NCBI RefSeq assembly: GCF_002339505.1
Contig: NZ_DDJO01000012.1
Location: forward strand, 203,188-267,187
Reading direction: 5' to 3'
From: Corynebacterium sp. UBA2622
GTDB lineage: Bacteria; Actinomycetota; Actinomycetes; Mycobacteriales; Mycobacteriaceae
Length of the DNA stretch: 64,000 nucleotides
In this document: one piece after another, positions 17,006-26,178 of the stretch
Numbering within the stretch: position 1 is the first letter of the stretch
Layout of the letters: the number at the start of each line of letters is the position of its first letter
The notes under the pieces: model-generated
The model's input: the letters and a program-made list of their open reading frames with translations, nothing else
Told to the model about the DNA's origin: nothing
The model's database searches: none
Position numbers and translations under genes: made by a program

Positions 17006-17614
17006 ATGATCACCGCAACCACACCCGCAGAAATCTGGGAGCAGCTCCTGGAGGGCAACGCCCGCTTCGCCGACGACTCCCTCAAGCGCCCCAACTCCGA
17101 CCGCAACCGCCGCGAGGAGCTGCGCGGCGGCCAGGCCCCCGTCGCCGCCATCCTCTCCTGCTCCGATTCGCGGGTGCCCGTCGAGATGCTTTTCGACGCC
17201 GGGCTCGGCGACATCTTCGTCATCCGCACCGCCGGCGGCTGCGTCGACGCCGCTGTGTCCGGCTCGCTCGACTTCGCCGTCGACGCGCTGGGGGTCAACC
17301 TCGTGATCGTGCTCAGCCATGAGGGCTGCGGGGCGGTCGGCGCCGCAATCAAGGCCGTCGACGCGGCCGAGATCCCGCTCGGGCTGCAGCGGGTGTTCGT
17401 GGAAAAGATCGCCCCGAGCGTCATCGAGGCCCAGGCGCACGGCCGGCGGGAGAGCTCGGAGATTGAGAAGGCGCACGCGGGCATCACCGCCGAGCACCTG
17501 GTGGACCGCATCCCCGCCATCCAGGAGGGGCTGCGCGCGGGCACGCTGGGAGTTGTCGCCGCACGATACCGCCTCGAGGACGGCCGCGTCGAGACCGTTT
17601 CGCGCCACTTCTAG
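17006..17614 (+). CDS. bca: Beta-carbonic anhydrase
   Basis: A 202-residue zinc enzyme interconverting CO2 and bicarbonate. Ligands are Cys52 (CSDSR, with Asp54 and Arg56), His105 and Cys108 (SHEGC), the complete beta-class set. The GxRxAG-like loop appears as IRTAGG. C. glutamicum needs this enzyme to grow at ordinary CO2, supplying bicarbonate for anaplerosis, and the locus beside mutY agrees. No Shine-Dalgarno is seen; CAGAAT at 16993-16998 ends 7 nt before the ATG, consistent with a leaderless transcript starting inside the mutY 5' end. Confidence 0.92.
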   Translation: MITATTPAEIWEQLLEGNARFADDSLKRPNSDRNRREELRGGQAPVAAILSCSDSRVPVEMLFDAGLGDIFVIRTAGGCVDAAVSGSLDFAVDALGVNLVIVLSHEGCGAVGAAIKAVDAAEIPLGLQRVFVEKIAPSVIEAQAHGRRESSEIEKAHAGITAEHLVDRIPAIQEGLRAGTLGVVAARYRLEDGRVETVSRHF

Positions 17615-17617
17615 CGC

Positions 17618-17623
17618 TAAGGT
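17618..17623 (+). promoter_or_regulatory. -10-like element before the membrane-protein gene
   Basis: TAAGGT ends 7 nt before the GTG at 17631. The AAGG in it could also act as a weak ribosome site if the gene is read from bca mRNA. Confidence 0.4.
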
Positions 17624-17630
17624 AAGCCCC

Positions 17631-18359
17631 GTGACGTACCATTCCCCAGACCCCCGGAAAGACCGCAGGCCGCTGCCACCCGAGATCTACCTGCGTCGCC
17701 GCGTCGCCGCGCTGGTGATCCTGCTCGTGCTCGCGATTCTTCTGGTGTGGGGAATGACCGCGGCCGCGAAGTCCGGTTCGCAGTCGGGGGCGGGGCAGAC
17801 GACCTCCGCGCTGGAGAACATCACCACGGAGCCGACGGTGCCCGTTCCGGGTGAATCGACCTCCTCCAGCACCTCGGGCACGGCGACGACCACAGCAACG
17901 TCCGGGACGACCTCCCCTTCCGGCTCGACCACCGCGACGACCACCCCCAACGCGGCGGCCGACAAGAAGACCTGCGAGCTGACGGACCTGGCGATCACCG
18001 CGCGCACGAACGCGCCGAGCTACGCCTCCGGTGAGCAGCCGACGTTCTACATGAGCGTGACCAACCCGACCGCCGCGGACTGCACCATCGACCTGAGCAA
18101 GGACCAGCTGCGCTTCGAGGTCTACGACATGGCAACCAACCAGCGCGTCTGGTCGGACACGGACTGCCACCCGGCCGTCGTCACCGGCGAGGAGAAGTTC
18201 CTGCCCAACAAGGCACGTGACTTCGAGGCGATCTGGTCGCGCAAGGACTCCGCGCCGGGGCACTGCTCCAGCCGCGCGGATGTGCCCGCCGGCTCCTACT
18301 ACCTGCACGCCGTGATCGGCGACCACGCCTCGGACCCGGCGGACTTCACGCTGAGGTAG
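17631..18359 (+). CDS. Membrane-anchored extracytoplasmic protein of unknown function
   Basis: 242 residues. A short cytoplasmic basic segment and one membrane helix (about 27-47, VAALVILLVLAILLVWGM) precede a Ser/Thr-rich linker of about 55 residues and an outer domain of about 125. The domain has cysteines in KTCELT, DCTIDL, DCHPAV and HCSSR, giving two possible disulfides. Its pattern (ARTNAPSYASGEQPTFYMSV, ADVPAGSYYLHAVIGD) is that of an immunoglobulin-like beta-sandwich. It is conserved between bca and disA in corynebacteria as far as I recall. The role is unknown. The GTG start is chosen because it gives the anchor helix directly. Confidence 0.75.
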   Translation: MTYHSPDPRKDRRPLPPEIYLRRRVAALVILLVLAILLVWGMTAAAKSGSQSGAGQTTSALENITTEPTVPVPGESTSSSTSGTATTTATSGTTSPSGSTTATTTPNAAADKKTCELTDLAITARTNAPSYASGEQPTFYMSVTNPTAADCTIDLSKDQLRFEVYDMATNQRVWSDTDCHPAVVTGEEKFLPNKARDFEAIWSRKDSAPGHCSSRADVPAGSYYLHAVIGDHASDPADFTLR

Positions 18360-18381
18360 CCGGTTCCGGCGCGGTGGTACC

Positions 18382-19434
18382 TCAGGCGAAGCGCCGCAGC
18401 CCGTCGTAGATGTGGCGGGCCCACAACGGCGAAACGTTGTCGGCCGCCGCAATCTCGTCGAGCTCCGCACCGACCAGGTTCGGCAGCTCCCCGAACGCCG
18501 ACACGACCCGGTCCATGAGGAACTTCTGCACGCGCGGGATGCGCGAGAGTGCGCGGTAACCGCGGGGGACCACGTCCTGCATGAGGTTCTCCTCCGTTGC
18601 GGGCAGCCCCAGCGCGCGGGCCAGGGCCGCCGCGTTGAGCAGCTGGGAGTCGGGCAGCTCACCGAGGCCCGCCATGACCTGCGCGATCTGCTCGTCGTCC
18701 GGGATGGTGTCGGCGGCGATGTAGTCGCGCACGAGCATCTCGATGTCGTCCACGGAACCCCGCAGCTCGGAGAGCTGGAGCGTCAGCTGGCGGGCGTCGA
18801 CACCGAGCTCCACGATGTTCTCGTCCATGTCATGCGCGGCACGCTCGAGCATGATCTGGCGCTGCAGCACGTTGAGCACGTCACTGACGGTTGCGTAGTT
18901 GTTCATCTCCGCGACGAAGAGGCGCTGGTTGGCCAGGTCCAGGCGGGAACGGTAGCGCTCGATGGTGGAAAGCGCCTGGTTGGCGCGCTGCATGAGCACG
19001 GTCGGCTCCTCGAGGAGGTGGCGCTGCCCCTCCGCGTAGAGGGTCAGGGTGTTCATGGAGGCCGAAACCGAGACCACCGGCACCCCCGTCTGCAGCGCGG
19101 TGCGCTCGGCCGCCCGGTGGCGGGTGCCGGACTCGACGGTCGGGTAAATCGGCGAGGGCACGAGCTGGACGTTCGCGCGCAGGATGCGCTCCCCGTCCGC
19201 GGAGAGGATGACCGCACCGTCCATCTTGCACAACTCGCGCAGCAGGGTGGGCTGGAAGGGCACGTCGAAGGTGATACCGCCGTCGCACAGCTCGACCACC
19301 TCCGGACCGTCGCCGATGACGATCAGACCGCCCGTGTGTCCCCGCTGGATGCGCTCCAGGCCGTCGCGGAGGGGCGTGCCGGGCGCGAGGCGCTCCAGGG
19401 TTTCGTGCAGCTGGCGGGGGGCGGTTTCGGTCAT
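18382..19434 (-). CDS. disA: DNA integrity scanning diadenylate cyclase
   Basis: Makes cyclic di-AMP from two ATP. The 350 residues match DisA. The DAC domain holds the DGA motif (residues 72-74, KMDGAVILS) and RHR (105-107, GTRHRAAERTA). The central helical linker and the C-terminal helix-hairpin-helix DNA-binding domain (VPRGYRALSRIPRVQKFLMD) follow. It scans DNA for branched structures and links genome state to c-di-AMP. It lies beside radA on the same strand, as in many Gram-positives where RadA modulates DisA. A TAGAAT -10 8 nt before the ATG gives it its own promoter. Confidence 0.96.
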   Translation of the reverse strand: MTETAPRQLHETLERLAPGTPLRDGLERIQRGHTGGLIVIGDGPEVVELCDGGITFDVPFQPTLLRELCKMDGAVILSADGERILRANVQLVPSPIYPTVESGTRHRAAERTALQTGVPVVSVSASMNTLTLYAEGQRHLLEEPTVLMQRANQALSTIERYRSRLDLANQRLFVAEMNNYATVSDVLNVLQRQIMLERAAHDMDENIVELGVDARQLTLQLSELRGSVDDIEMLVRDYIAADTIPDDEQIAQVMAGLGELPDSQLLNAAALARALGLPATEENLMQDVVPRGYRALSRIPRVQKFLMDRVVSAFGELPNLVGAELDEIAAADNVSPLWARHIYDGLRRFA

Positions 19435-19442
19435 GGGATGAC

Positions 19443-19448
19443 ATTCTA
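19443..19448 (-). promoter_or_regulatory. -10 element of disA
   Basis: On the minus strand TAGAAT is followed by 8 nt and the disA ATG. It lies between radA and disA, so disA need not depend on radA transcription. Confidence 0.55.
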
Positions 19449-19488
19449 TCCGCCCGCGGGTGCGGTCCCTCGCCCGTAGGAGGACCGG

Positions 19489-20868
19489 TTAACCGCCCAC
19501 CGCCTCAATCGCCTCGCGGAGGGTGTGGGCCGAAGAGATGCGCAGGCCCGGAACCCGTGGCTTCTCCCCCGCGGGGACCACCGCGCGGGTGTATCCGAGC
19601 CGCGCGGCCTCCTGCAGGCGCCGTTCCAGGCTGGGAACGCGCCGCAGCTCCCCGGCGAGGCCGACCTCGCCGACCACCACCGTTTTGGGGGGCAGGGGGC
19701 GCTCGTGGAGGCTGGACCACGTGGCCAGGGCCACGGCGAGGTCGGTGCCCGTCTCCGTGATCTTCACGCCCCCGACCGTGGCCACGTAGGCGTCCTTGTC
19801 GTTGGTCCGCTCACCGCACCTGGCCTGAAGCACGGCCAGGACCATCGGAACCCGGTTGGAGTCCAGGCCGGTGACCACCCGCCGGGGGCTCTTGTTCACC
19901 GGCTCCACCGTCAGCGCCTGCACCTCCGCCAGCATGGGGCGCACGCCGTCCATTGCGACGGTCACCGCGGAGCCATCGGGGGTCTGGCCCCGGTGGGAGA
20001 GGAAGAGGCCGGATGGGTCGGGCACCTCCCGGATGCCCTCGGCCGTCTGTTCGAAACAGCCGACTTCGTCGGTGGCGCCGAAGCGGTTCTTGATCCCGCG
20101 CAGCATCCGCAGGCTCGACTGGCGGTCACCCTCGAAGTTGAGCACGACGTCGACAAGATGCTCGAGCACGCGGGGGCCGGCGACGTTGCCGTCCTTGGTC
20201 ACGTGGCCGACGAGCAGGATGGGGAGGTTAGTGGTTTTCGCAAGCGTGGTCAGGGCCGCGGTGACGGCCCGCGACTGCGCGACCCCTCCCGGAACCCCCT
20301 CCACACCCGGGGCATGCATGGTCTGCACGGAGTCCACGATGAGGAGCGAGGGCTTGACCTGTTCAACGTGGCCGAACACCACGTCGAGGTTTGACTCGGA
20401 GGCGAGGAAGAGGGTCTCGTTCAGGGCGTCGGTGCGCTCCGCGCGGGCGCACACCTGCCCCGCGGATTCCTCCGCCGTGACGTAGAGGGCGCGGCGGTTG
20501 CCCAGCTTGGACCAGCGCGAGGCAACCTCGAGGAGCAGCGTGGACTTGCCGACGCCCGGTTCACCCGCCATGAGAACGACCGATCCCGGAACCACGCCGG
20601 AGCCGAGAACCCGGTCGAGCTCGCCGATTCCGGACGGGGTCGTGTGCGCGGCGGTCGCGTCGACAGTAGTGATGGGTGTGGCGGGCGAGGTGGGGGTGAG
20701 CGCCTGCATCCGCACCGGGCCGGAGGAGACCGCCGAGGAAGCCGAGGCAAGGGGGGTCTGTTCCTGCAGGGTGCCCCAGGAACCGCACTCGGGGCAGCGG
20801 CCGAGCCACTTGGGGGAGGAGTAACCGCACTCGGAGCACGTGTGCAGGGTGCGCTGTTTTTTCGCCAT
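19489..20868 (-). CDS. radA: DNA repair protein RadA
   Basis: A branch-migration ATPase acting with RecA, 459 residues. The N-terminal zinc finger is CSECGYSSPKWLGRCPEC. The RecA-like core has Walker A GEPGVGKST and the RadA-specific KNRFG motif (GIKNRFGATDEVG). The C-terminal Lon-protease-like domain ends in PRVPGLRISSAHTLREAIEA. The ATG at 20868 is preferred over the GTG two codons upstream because TAGAGT ends 6 nt before it. Its promoter region borders a 34-bp inverted repeat. Confidence 0.96.
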   Translation of the reverse strand: MAKKQRTLHTCSECGYSSPKWLGRCPECGSWGTLQEQTPLASASSAVSSGPVRMQALTPTSPATPITTVDATAAHTTPSGIGELDRVLGSGVVPGSVVLMAGEPGVGKSTLLLEVASRWSKLGNRRALYVTAEESAGQVCARAERTDALNETLFLASESNLDVVFGHVEQVKPSLLIVDSVQTMHAPGVEGVPGGVAQSRAVTAALTTLAKTTNLPILLVGHVTKDGNVAGPRVLEHLVDVVLNFEGDRQSSLRMLRGIKNRFGATDEVGCFEQTAEGIREVPDPSGLFLSHRGQTPDGSAVTVAMDGVRPMLAEVQALTVEPVNKSPRRVVTGLDSNRVPMVLAVLQARCGERTNDKDAYVATVGGVKITETGTDLAVALATWSSLHERPLPPKTVVVGEVGLAGELRRVPSLERRLQEAARLGYTRAVVPAGEKPRVPGLRISSAHTLREAIEAVGG

Positions 20869-20874
20869 GCGCAC

Positions 20875-20880
20875 ACTCTA
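20875..20880 (-). promoter_or_regulatory. -10 element of radA
   Basis: On the minus strand TAGAGT is followed by 6 nt and the radA ATG. No Shine-Dalgarno is present. Confidence 0.5.
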
Positions 20881-20947
20881 GGACACGGGTCGGACACGAC
20901 CGCCCAGGCGATCGGGAAAGGTGGCTGACCGGCGACAACAAACCCGT

Positions 20948-21038
20948 AAACCCGTAAAACTACAACGGTAAAACCGCAGGACGGAGAAATCGGACGCTGG
21001 GGCATCCTGGGGTTTTACCGTTTTAGTTTTACTGGTTT
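20948..21038. repeat. Intergenic 34-bp imperfect inverted repeat
   Basis: The arm at 20948-20981 and the reverse complement of 21005-21038 agree at 31 of 34 positions, around a 23-nt loop. Each arm contains the unit GTAAAACTAMAACG followed by GTAAAACC, and two extra AAACCCGT units lie just left. The arms are AT-rich in a GC-rich chromosome. It lies between the lipoprotein gene end and the radA promoter. The 14-nt unit recurs in the element at 35197-35310, so this looks like a dispersed repeat family rather than a simple terminator. Confidence 0.8.
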
Positions 21039-21084
21039 GACCGACACCCCTGAGCCCCCGAAACCGCACCGCACCGCACCCACG

Positions 21085-21118
21085 AAAAACCGCCGCCCCG
21101 CGCAGCGCGGGACGGCGG
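21085..21118 (-). terminator. Rho-independent terminator of the lipoprotein gene
   Basis: The stem CCGCCGCCCCGCGC (21090-21103) pairs with 21105-21118 with one mismatch. Read on the minus strand it is followed by TTTTT (21089-21085), 30 nt beyond the lipoprotein stop. Confidence 0.8.
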
Positions 21119-21146
21119 CTGAAAACGTGAAGCTTGAAAATGAACC

Positions 21147-21692
21147 CTAGTGGGCCTCGACGTCCGACGGGCGGCGGTCGGACTCGCCCGAGGTGAGGTG
21201 CGGGGCGGAGACGGTCGCGTCGGCGTCGACAATGCCGGTGTCGAACTTGAAGGAGACCGGGACGTTGCCGCCGAAGGCGAAGTTCTTGTTCTGCAGAGCG
21301 GTGGCGACGTACTTGATGCAGCCGTCCTTGGACTGCGGCATGGCCTTGAGGGCCTTGGCGGAGTCACCGACGAGGCTGCAGCGGGCCTGGATCTCGGCGG
21401 GGCCGCCGAGCTGGACCGGCGTGCCGTCGACGGTGACGGACTCCAGGGTGTGGGGCTTGCGGGCCTCGTTCTGGTTGACGGCGGTGAACTTGAGCGCAGC
21501 CTGGCCGTTCTCGTCGAGGACCACGGTGACGTCCTGGACGGCAACTTCGTTGTTCTCGCTCTGGGCGCTGGCACCGTCCACGGCCGCGACCTGGTCGGAG
21601 GTCTGGGTGATCTGACCTGCGGAGCACCCGGCGAGGAGCAGCGCGGATGCGGCGATTGCGGAGACGGCGGCGGCCGACTTGAGGGACTTCAC
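21147..21692 (-). CDS. Conserved secreted lipoprotein
   Basis: 181 residues with a signal peptide and lipobox LLLAGC, anchored outside the membrane. The mature part has a beta-rich pattern (EVAVQDVTVVLDENGQAALKF, TLESVTVDGTPVQLGGPAEI) and a Cys pair (ARCSLV, DGCIKY). It resembles the small copper-chaperone-like or Ig-like lipoproteins found beside radA in corynebacteria, but no metal motif is seen and the function is unknown. GTG 21692 is taken as the start because GGAGGA lies 8 nt before it; the upstream ATG at 21707 overlaps that site. Confidence 0.75.
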   Translation of the reverse strand: MKSLKSAAAVSAIAASALLLAGCSAGQITQTSDQVAAVDGASAQSENNEVAVQDVTVVLDENGQAALKFTAVNQNEARKPHTLESVTVDGTPVQLGGPAEIQARCSLVGDSAKALKAMPQSKDGCIKYVATALQNKNFAFGGNVPVSFKFDTGIVDADATVSAPHLTSGESDRRPSDVEAH

Positions 21693-22023
21693 GTGAGTGT
21701 CCTCCATAGCTGTAGTTCACGTATTTATCTCCGTTCACCTTAGCCGGTGGCGGGGTGTTTTTCCCAGTTTCGTCCGCCTGGGCGGGCACCGGCGGGAGAC
21801 ACGGTGGGGTCAATCGGGGGTAATCCCCCGTCAACCGGTATGACGGCGGTCACGGGTCACGGCAGCCGATGAGACGGCCGGCACGGCGGTGGGGCCAGCT
21901 CAAAAACCGCCGGACGCGCGCGTCGCTGCGCGATGCTAAAGTGGCGTGGTTGTATAGAGCGTCCGAACCGCCCGGACGCACCCCCGCGCCGGGGCACCCC
22001 GCGCCCACTGCCAAGGAGAGTTG
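21693..22023. other. Divergent promoter region, lipoprotein / carD
   Basis: About 330 bp without a gene. The left end carries the lipoprotein's ribosome site and an AT-rich GATAAATAC stretch. The right end has TGTATAGA at 21951-21958, a possible carD -10, and AGGAGAG before the carD ATG. I see no repeat or RNA structure I can name in the middle. Confidence 0.5.
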
Positions 22024-22617
22024 ATGGAATTCAAAGTCGGAGAAGTTGTCGTCTACCCGCACCACGGCGCGGCGCGCATCGCCGACATTGAGCAGCGCGA
22101 GATTGGCGGGGAGAAGCTCGACTTCCTCGTGCTGAACATCCTCCAGTCCGACCTGGAAGTCCGTGTCCCGGTGAAGAACACGGAGTTGGTCGGCGTGCGC
22201 GATGTCGTCAATGAGGAAGGCCTGCAGAAGGTCTTCTCCGTGCTGCGCGAGACGGACGTCGAGGAGGCCGGAAACTGGTCCAGGCGCTACAAGGCCAACC
22301 AGGAACGGCTCGCCTCCGGCGACATCAACAAGGTGGCCGAGGTCGTCCGCGACCTGTGGCGCCGCGACCAGGGCAAGGGGCTCTCCGCCGGCGAGAAGCG
22401 CATGCTCGGCAAGGCCCGCCAGGTGCTCGTGGGCGAGCTCGCCCTTGCGCAGCCGGTGGACGAGAAGAAGGCCGACAAGATGGAGGCCGAGATCGCGAAG
22501 ATCATCGAGGCTCAGGTCGCGGCGGGCATTTCCGTCGATCCGGACGCCGGCTTCGACGAGGACGACGTGGATCTCGACGACCTCAGTTTCGACGACGTCG
22601 AGGACGACGAGAAGTAG
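22024..22617 (+). CDS. carD: RNA polymerase-binding transcription factor CarD
   Basis: 197 residues of the CarD_CdnL_TRCF family. The N-terminal Tudor-like RNAP-interaction domain ([20 protein letters not shown]) contacts the beta subunit and stabilises open complexes at rRNA and other promoters. The helical DNA-binding part ([35 protein letters not shown]) follows. The C-terminus is longer than in M. tuberculosis and very acidic ([19 protein letters not shown]). It probably heads the operon carD-ispD-ispF-cysS-rlmB, since the next gene starts 15 nt downstream. Confidence 0.95.
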   Translation: MEFKVGEVVVYPHHGAARIADIEQREIGGEKLDFLVLNILQSDLEVRVPVKNTELVGVRDVVNEEGLQKVFSVLRETDVEEAGNWSRRYKANQERLASGDINKVAEVVRDLWRRDQGKGLSAGEKRMLGKARQVLVGELALAQPVDEKKADKMEAEIAKIIEAQVAAGISVDPDAGFDEDDVDLDDLSFDDVEDDEK

Positions 22618-22632
22618 GCGAGAAGTAAGCGC

Positions 22633-23331
22633 GTGAGCCGGCCCGTTGTCGCCCTCGTCGCCGCGGCGGGCCGGGGAACCCGTCTCGGCGCGCCCCTGCC
22701 GAAGGCGTTCGTGGAGCTGCGCGGCCGCACGTTGCTCGAGCGTGCGGTATCGGGCGTCGAAAAGGCGGGCGTGGTCGACCGGGTCATCGTTGTCGTTTCC
22801 CCCGACATGGAGCCGCTGGCGCGCAAGTCCCTAGGCGGTCACCGCGTGACCTTCGTCCACGGCGGGGCCGAGAGGGCGGACTCGATCTACAACGGTCTGC
22901 GCGCCGCGCGGCTGGAGGACGCCAACGTGCTCATCCACGACGCTGCCCGCGCCCTCACCCCGCCGGAGATGATCGCCCGCGTCGTGCGCGCCGCGGCGGA
23001 ATCCGTGGCCGTCATCCCCGTCGTGCCCGTCGCGGACACGGTCAAGGAGGTGGCGGGGGAGGTGGTCGTCGCCACGCCCGACCGTTCCAGGCTGCGCGCG
23101 GTGCAGACCCCGCAGGCCTTCGACCTGCGCACCCTCCTGCGGGCCAACGAAAAGTACTTCTCGACGCGGCCCGACTTCACCGCCACCGACGACGCCAGCC
23201 TGATGGAGTGGTTCGGCGAGCGCGTGACCACGGTGCCCGGCGACCCGCTCGCGTTCAAGATCACCACCCCGCTGGACATGCGACTGGCCGAGGCGCTCAC
23301 CGGGGGCGGACCGGCTATGGTGGGTCAATGA
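22633..23331 (+). CDS. ispD: 2-C-methyl-D-erythritol 4-phosphate cytidylyltransferase
   Basis: Third step of the MEP isoprenoid pathway: transfers CMP from CTP to MEP. The nucleotide-binding start [21 protein letters not shown] has the GxGxR loop and Lys. The later [13 protein letters not shown] and [14 protein letters not shown] are typical IspD blocks. 232 residues with a GTG start. The stop overlaps the ispF start in ATGA, indicating coupled translation of two enzymes of the same pathway. Confidence 0.94.
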   Translation: MSRPVVALVAAAGRGTRLGAPLPKAFVELRGRTLLERAVSGVEKAGVVDRVIVVVSPDMEPLARKSLGGHRVTFVHGGAERADSIYNGLRAARLEDANVLIHDAARALTPPEMIARVVRAAAESVAVIPVVPVADTVKEVAGEVVVATPDRSRLRAVQTPQAFDLRTLLRANEKYFSTRPDFTATDDASLMEWFGERVTTVPGDPLAFKITTPLDMRLAEALTGGGPAMVGQ

Positions 23332-23801
23332 GCAACCTCCGAGTCGGAAACGCGTTCGACGCCCACCAGAACCAGGCGGGCAAGGAGTGCTGGATCGCGG
23401 GCATCCTCCACGAGGGGGCCGACGGCTGCGAGGGGCACTCCGACGGCGACGTGGTCAGCCACGCGATCGTTGACGCCGTCCTCTCCGCCGCGGGCCTGGG
23501 CGATCTCGGCTCCTTCGTCGGGGTCGGCCGCCCCGAGTACGCCGGGGTCACCGGTATCCGCCTGCTCGAGGAGCTCAGGGAGCTTCTCGACGCCCACGGG
23601 GTGCGGGTCCTCAACGCCTCCGCCCAGCTGATCGCCCAGACGCCCAAGATGGGCCCCGTGCGCGAGGAGGCCGAGCGCGTGCTCTCCCAGGCGCTCGGTG
23701 CCCCCGTGTCGGTTTCGGCGACGACCACCGACCACATGGGCTTCACCGGCTCCGGTGAGGGCAGGGCGGCAATTGCCACGGCCCTGGTTGAACTAAGCTG
23801 A
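23328..23801 (+). CDS. ispF: 2-C-methyl-D-erythritol 2,4-cyclodiphosphate synthase
   Basis: Fifth MEP-pathway step, forming the cyclic diphosphate with loss of CMP; normally a zinc-dependent trimer. 157 residues. Metal ligands are in FDAHQ (DxH) and [17 protein letters not shown]. The CDP-binding loop [15 protein letters not shown] is present. Variations from the usual pattern are RVGNAFDAH where most have RVGxGxDVH, and GSFVGVG where most have HFP. These appear to be lineage features, since all key residues remain. Confidence 0.94.
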   Translation: MSNLRVGNAFDAHQNQAGKECWIAGILHEGADGCEGHSDGDVVSHAIVDAVLSAAGLGDLGSFVGVGRPEYAGVTGIRLLEELRELLDAHGVRVLNASAQLIAQTPKMGPVREEAERVLSQALGAPVSVSATTTDHMGFTGSGEGRAAIATALVELS

Positions 23802-25222
23802 TGGCCGTGAATCCAGGTACAGGCACCGCAGACCAGCCACACAACCAGCGCATCTTCGACACTGCGACGCGTACGCTGCGCGCGTTCGAGCCGCTGCGCC
23901 CCGGCCACGTCTCCATCTACCTGTGCGGGGCGACCCCGCAGTCCGACCCGCACATCGGGCACCTGCGTTCCGGCGTCGCCTTCGACATCGTGCGCCGCTG
24001 GTTCATGGCACAGGGCTACGACGTCGCCTTCGTCCGCAACGTCACCGACATCGACGACAAGATCCTGGACAAGGCCGCACAGAACAACCGCCCCTGGTGG
24101 GAGTGGGTGTCCACGTACGAGCGCGAGTTCACCCGCGCCTACTCCACTCTCGGGGTGCTGCCGCCGTCGGTGGAGCCGCGCGCGACAGGCCACGTGACCC
24201 AGATGGTCGAGTACATGCAGCGCCTCATGGCCCGCGGTTTCGCCTACCCCGCCGACGGCTCCGTCTACTTCGACGTGGATGCCTGGGTGCGCGCGGAGGG
24301 TTCGGACTACGGGTCGCTCTCCGGAAACAGGGTCGAGGAGATGGAGCAGGGAGAGAGCGACACCCACGGCAAGCGGGACCGGCACGACTTCGCCCTGTGG
24401 AAGGCCGCCAAGCCGGGGGAGCCGAGCTGGCCCACCCCGTGGGGCGACGGCCGCCCGGGCTGGCACCTGGAGTGCTCGGCCATGTCCACCTGGTACCTCG
24501 GGCCGGAGTTCGACATCCACGGCGGAGGGCTCGACCTGCAGTTCCCGCACCACGAGAACGAGCAGGCGCAGTCTCACGCCGCGGGCGACGGCTTCGCCCG
24601 CTTCTGGATGCACAACCACTGGGTCACCACCGCCGGGGAAAAGATGTCCAAGTCCCTCGGCAACGTGCTCTCCATCGACAACATGCTGGAGACGGTCCGC
24701 CCCGTCGAGCTGCGCTACTACCTCGGCTCCGCCCACTACCGCAGCGTGCTCGAGTACTCCCCGGAAGCTCTCCGGGAGGCGGCCGCCGGTTACCGGCGCA
24801 TCGAGGAGTTCGTCGCCCGCGCGGGCACGCCCGAACCCACCGCATGGACCGAAGATTTCGCCAGCGCGCTGTACGACGACTTCGGGGTGCCCCAGGCGCT
24901 CGCCGAGATCCACAACACCGTCCGCGCCGGCAACAAGGCCCTCGCCGCCGGGGACACCGCCGCCGCCCGGGAGCACGCGGGCGCCGTCCGCGCGATGGCC
25001 GCCGTGCTCGGCATCGATCCGGGGGAGTGGGCCGATGGGGCGTCGACAAGCGATGCCGCAACCGGCGCGCTCGACGTGCTCGTGGGGGCGGAGCTGCAAC
25101 GGCGCACGGACGCCCGCGCGGCGAAGGACTGGGCCACCGCGGACGAGGTGCGTGACCGCCTGGCGGCGGCGGGCATCGAGGTCACCGACACCCCCGACGG
25201 CCCGCAGTGGGCACTGAAATAA
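23801..25222 (+). CDS. cysS: Cysteine--tRNA ligase
   Basis: Class I synthetase of 473 residues. It has the zinc cysteine and HIGH motif in [19 protein letters not shown], the second zinc cysteine in HLECSAM, the histidine ligands in FPHHENE and KMSKSLGN as the KMSKS loop. The DALR anticodon domain is at the C-terminus. CGATPQ replaces the more common CGPTVY but is usual in corynebacterial CysS, separating it from MshC of mycothiol synthesis. The start overlaps the ispF stop by one base. Confidence 0.95.
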   Translation: MAVNPGTGTADQPHNQRIFDTATRTLRAFEPLRPGHVSIYLCGATPQSDPHIGHLRSGVAFDIVRRWFMAQGYDVAFVRNVTDIDDKILDKAAQNNRPWWEWVSTYEREFTRAYSTLGVLPPSVEPRATGHVTQMVEYMQRLMARGFAYPADGSVYFDVDAWVRAEGSDYGSLSGNRVEEMEQGESDTHGKRDRHDFALWKAAKPGEPSWPTPWGDGRPGWHLECSAMSTWYLGPEFDIHGGGLDLQFPHHENEQAQSHAAGDGFARFWMHNHWVTTAGEKMSKSLGNVLSIDNMLETVRPVELRYYLGSAHYRSVLEYSPEALREAAAGYRRIEEFVARAGTPEPTAWTEDFASALYDDFGVPQALAEIHNTVRAGNKALAAGDTAAAREHAGAVRAMAAVLGIDPGEWADGASTSDAATGALDVLVGAELQRRTDARAAKDWATADEVRDRLAAAGIEVTDTPDGPQWALK

Positions 25223-25236
25223 GGAGAATGTAATTT

Positions 25237-26178
25237 ATGGCGAAACCGTACCAGCGCCCCGACAAGCAGAAGACCAGCAAGAAAGGCGCCCCCAAAGGCT
25301 CCGGCGGCCAGCGCCGCCGCGGCCTGGCGGGCAAGGGGGCGACCCCGAAGGCGGAGGATCGCGTCTACCACTCCGCGCACAAGCGCAAGATTGAGCGGGA
25401 GCGCCGCTCCGCCGGGCGCCACGAGCGCGAGGGCGTGGACCTCGTCGTGGGCCGCAACCCCGTCGTGGAGTGCCTGCACGCGAAGGTTCCCGCGGAGGCG
25501 CTGTACGTCGCGCAGGGCACCGGCCACGACGACCGGCTCAGCGAGGCCGTCACCCTGGCCAACTCGAAAGGCCTGCCCGTGCACGAGGTGCCGCGGCGCG
25601 ACCTGGACAACATGACCGGCAACGGCATGCACCAGGGCATCGGCCTGAAGATCCAGCCGTACAAGTACGCGGACGTCTTCGATCTCATCGGAGGTGTGAA
25701 GGACCGGGGCGAGACCGGTATGTTCGTCATCCTCGACAACATCACCGACCCGCGCAACCTCGGTGCCGTGATCCGTTCCACCGCCGCCTTCGGCGGCCAC
25801 GGTGTCATCATCCCCGAGCGCCGCTCCGCGCAGGTCACGGGCGTCGCCTGGCGCACCTCCGCGGGTACCGCGGCGCGCCTTCCCGTGGCGAAGGCCACCA
25901 ACATCACCCGCACACTGAAGCAGTTCAAGGACAACGGCTACATGGTCGTCGGCCTCGACGCCGGTGGGGAACACACAATCGACACCTTCGACGGCGCAAC
26001 CGACCCGGTTGTCATCGTCGTCGGCTCCGAGGGCAAGGGGATTTCGCGCCTGGTGCGGGAAAACTGCGACGTGATCATGTCCATTCCCACTGCGGACTGG
26101 GTCGAATCGCTCAACGCCTCCGTCGCCGCGGGCGTGGTGCTCAGCGAGTTCGCGCGCCAGCGTCGCGTCAAAGGCTGA
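25237..26178 (+). CDS. rlmB: 23S rRNA 2'-O-ribose methyltransferase (TrmH/SpoU family)
   Basis: A 313-residue SPOUT methyltransferase that uses SAM to methylate a guanosine ribose in 23S rRNA. The N-terminal 65 residues are a basic, disordered extension (Lys/Arg/Gly). The substrate-binding domain starts at [12 protein letters not shown]. The knotted catalytic domain has [21 protein letters not shown] (motif 1, with N and R), [15 protein letters not shown] (motif 2) and [15 protein letters not shown] (motif 3). An AAGGAG site precedes the ATG. Its last 11 bp overlap the convergent esterase gene. Confidence 0.92.
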   Translation: MAKPYQRPDKQKTSKKGAPKGSGGQRRRGLAGKGATPKAEDRVYHSAHKRKIERERRSAGRHEREGVDLVVGRNPVVECLHAKVPAEALYVAQGTGHDDRLSEAVTLANSKGLPVHEVPRRDLDNMTGNGMHQGIGLKIQPYKYADVFDLIGGVKDRGETGMFVILDNITDPRNLGAVIRSTAAFGGHGVIIPERRSAQVTGVAWRTSAGTAARLPVAKATNITRTLKQFKDNGYMVVGLDAGGEHTIDTFDGATDPVVIVVGSEGKGISRLVRENCDVIMSIPTADWVESLNASVAAGVVLSEFARQRRVKG

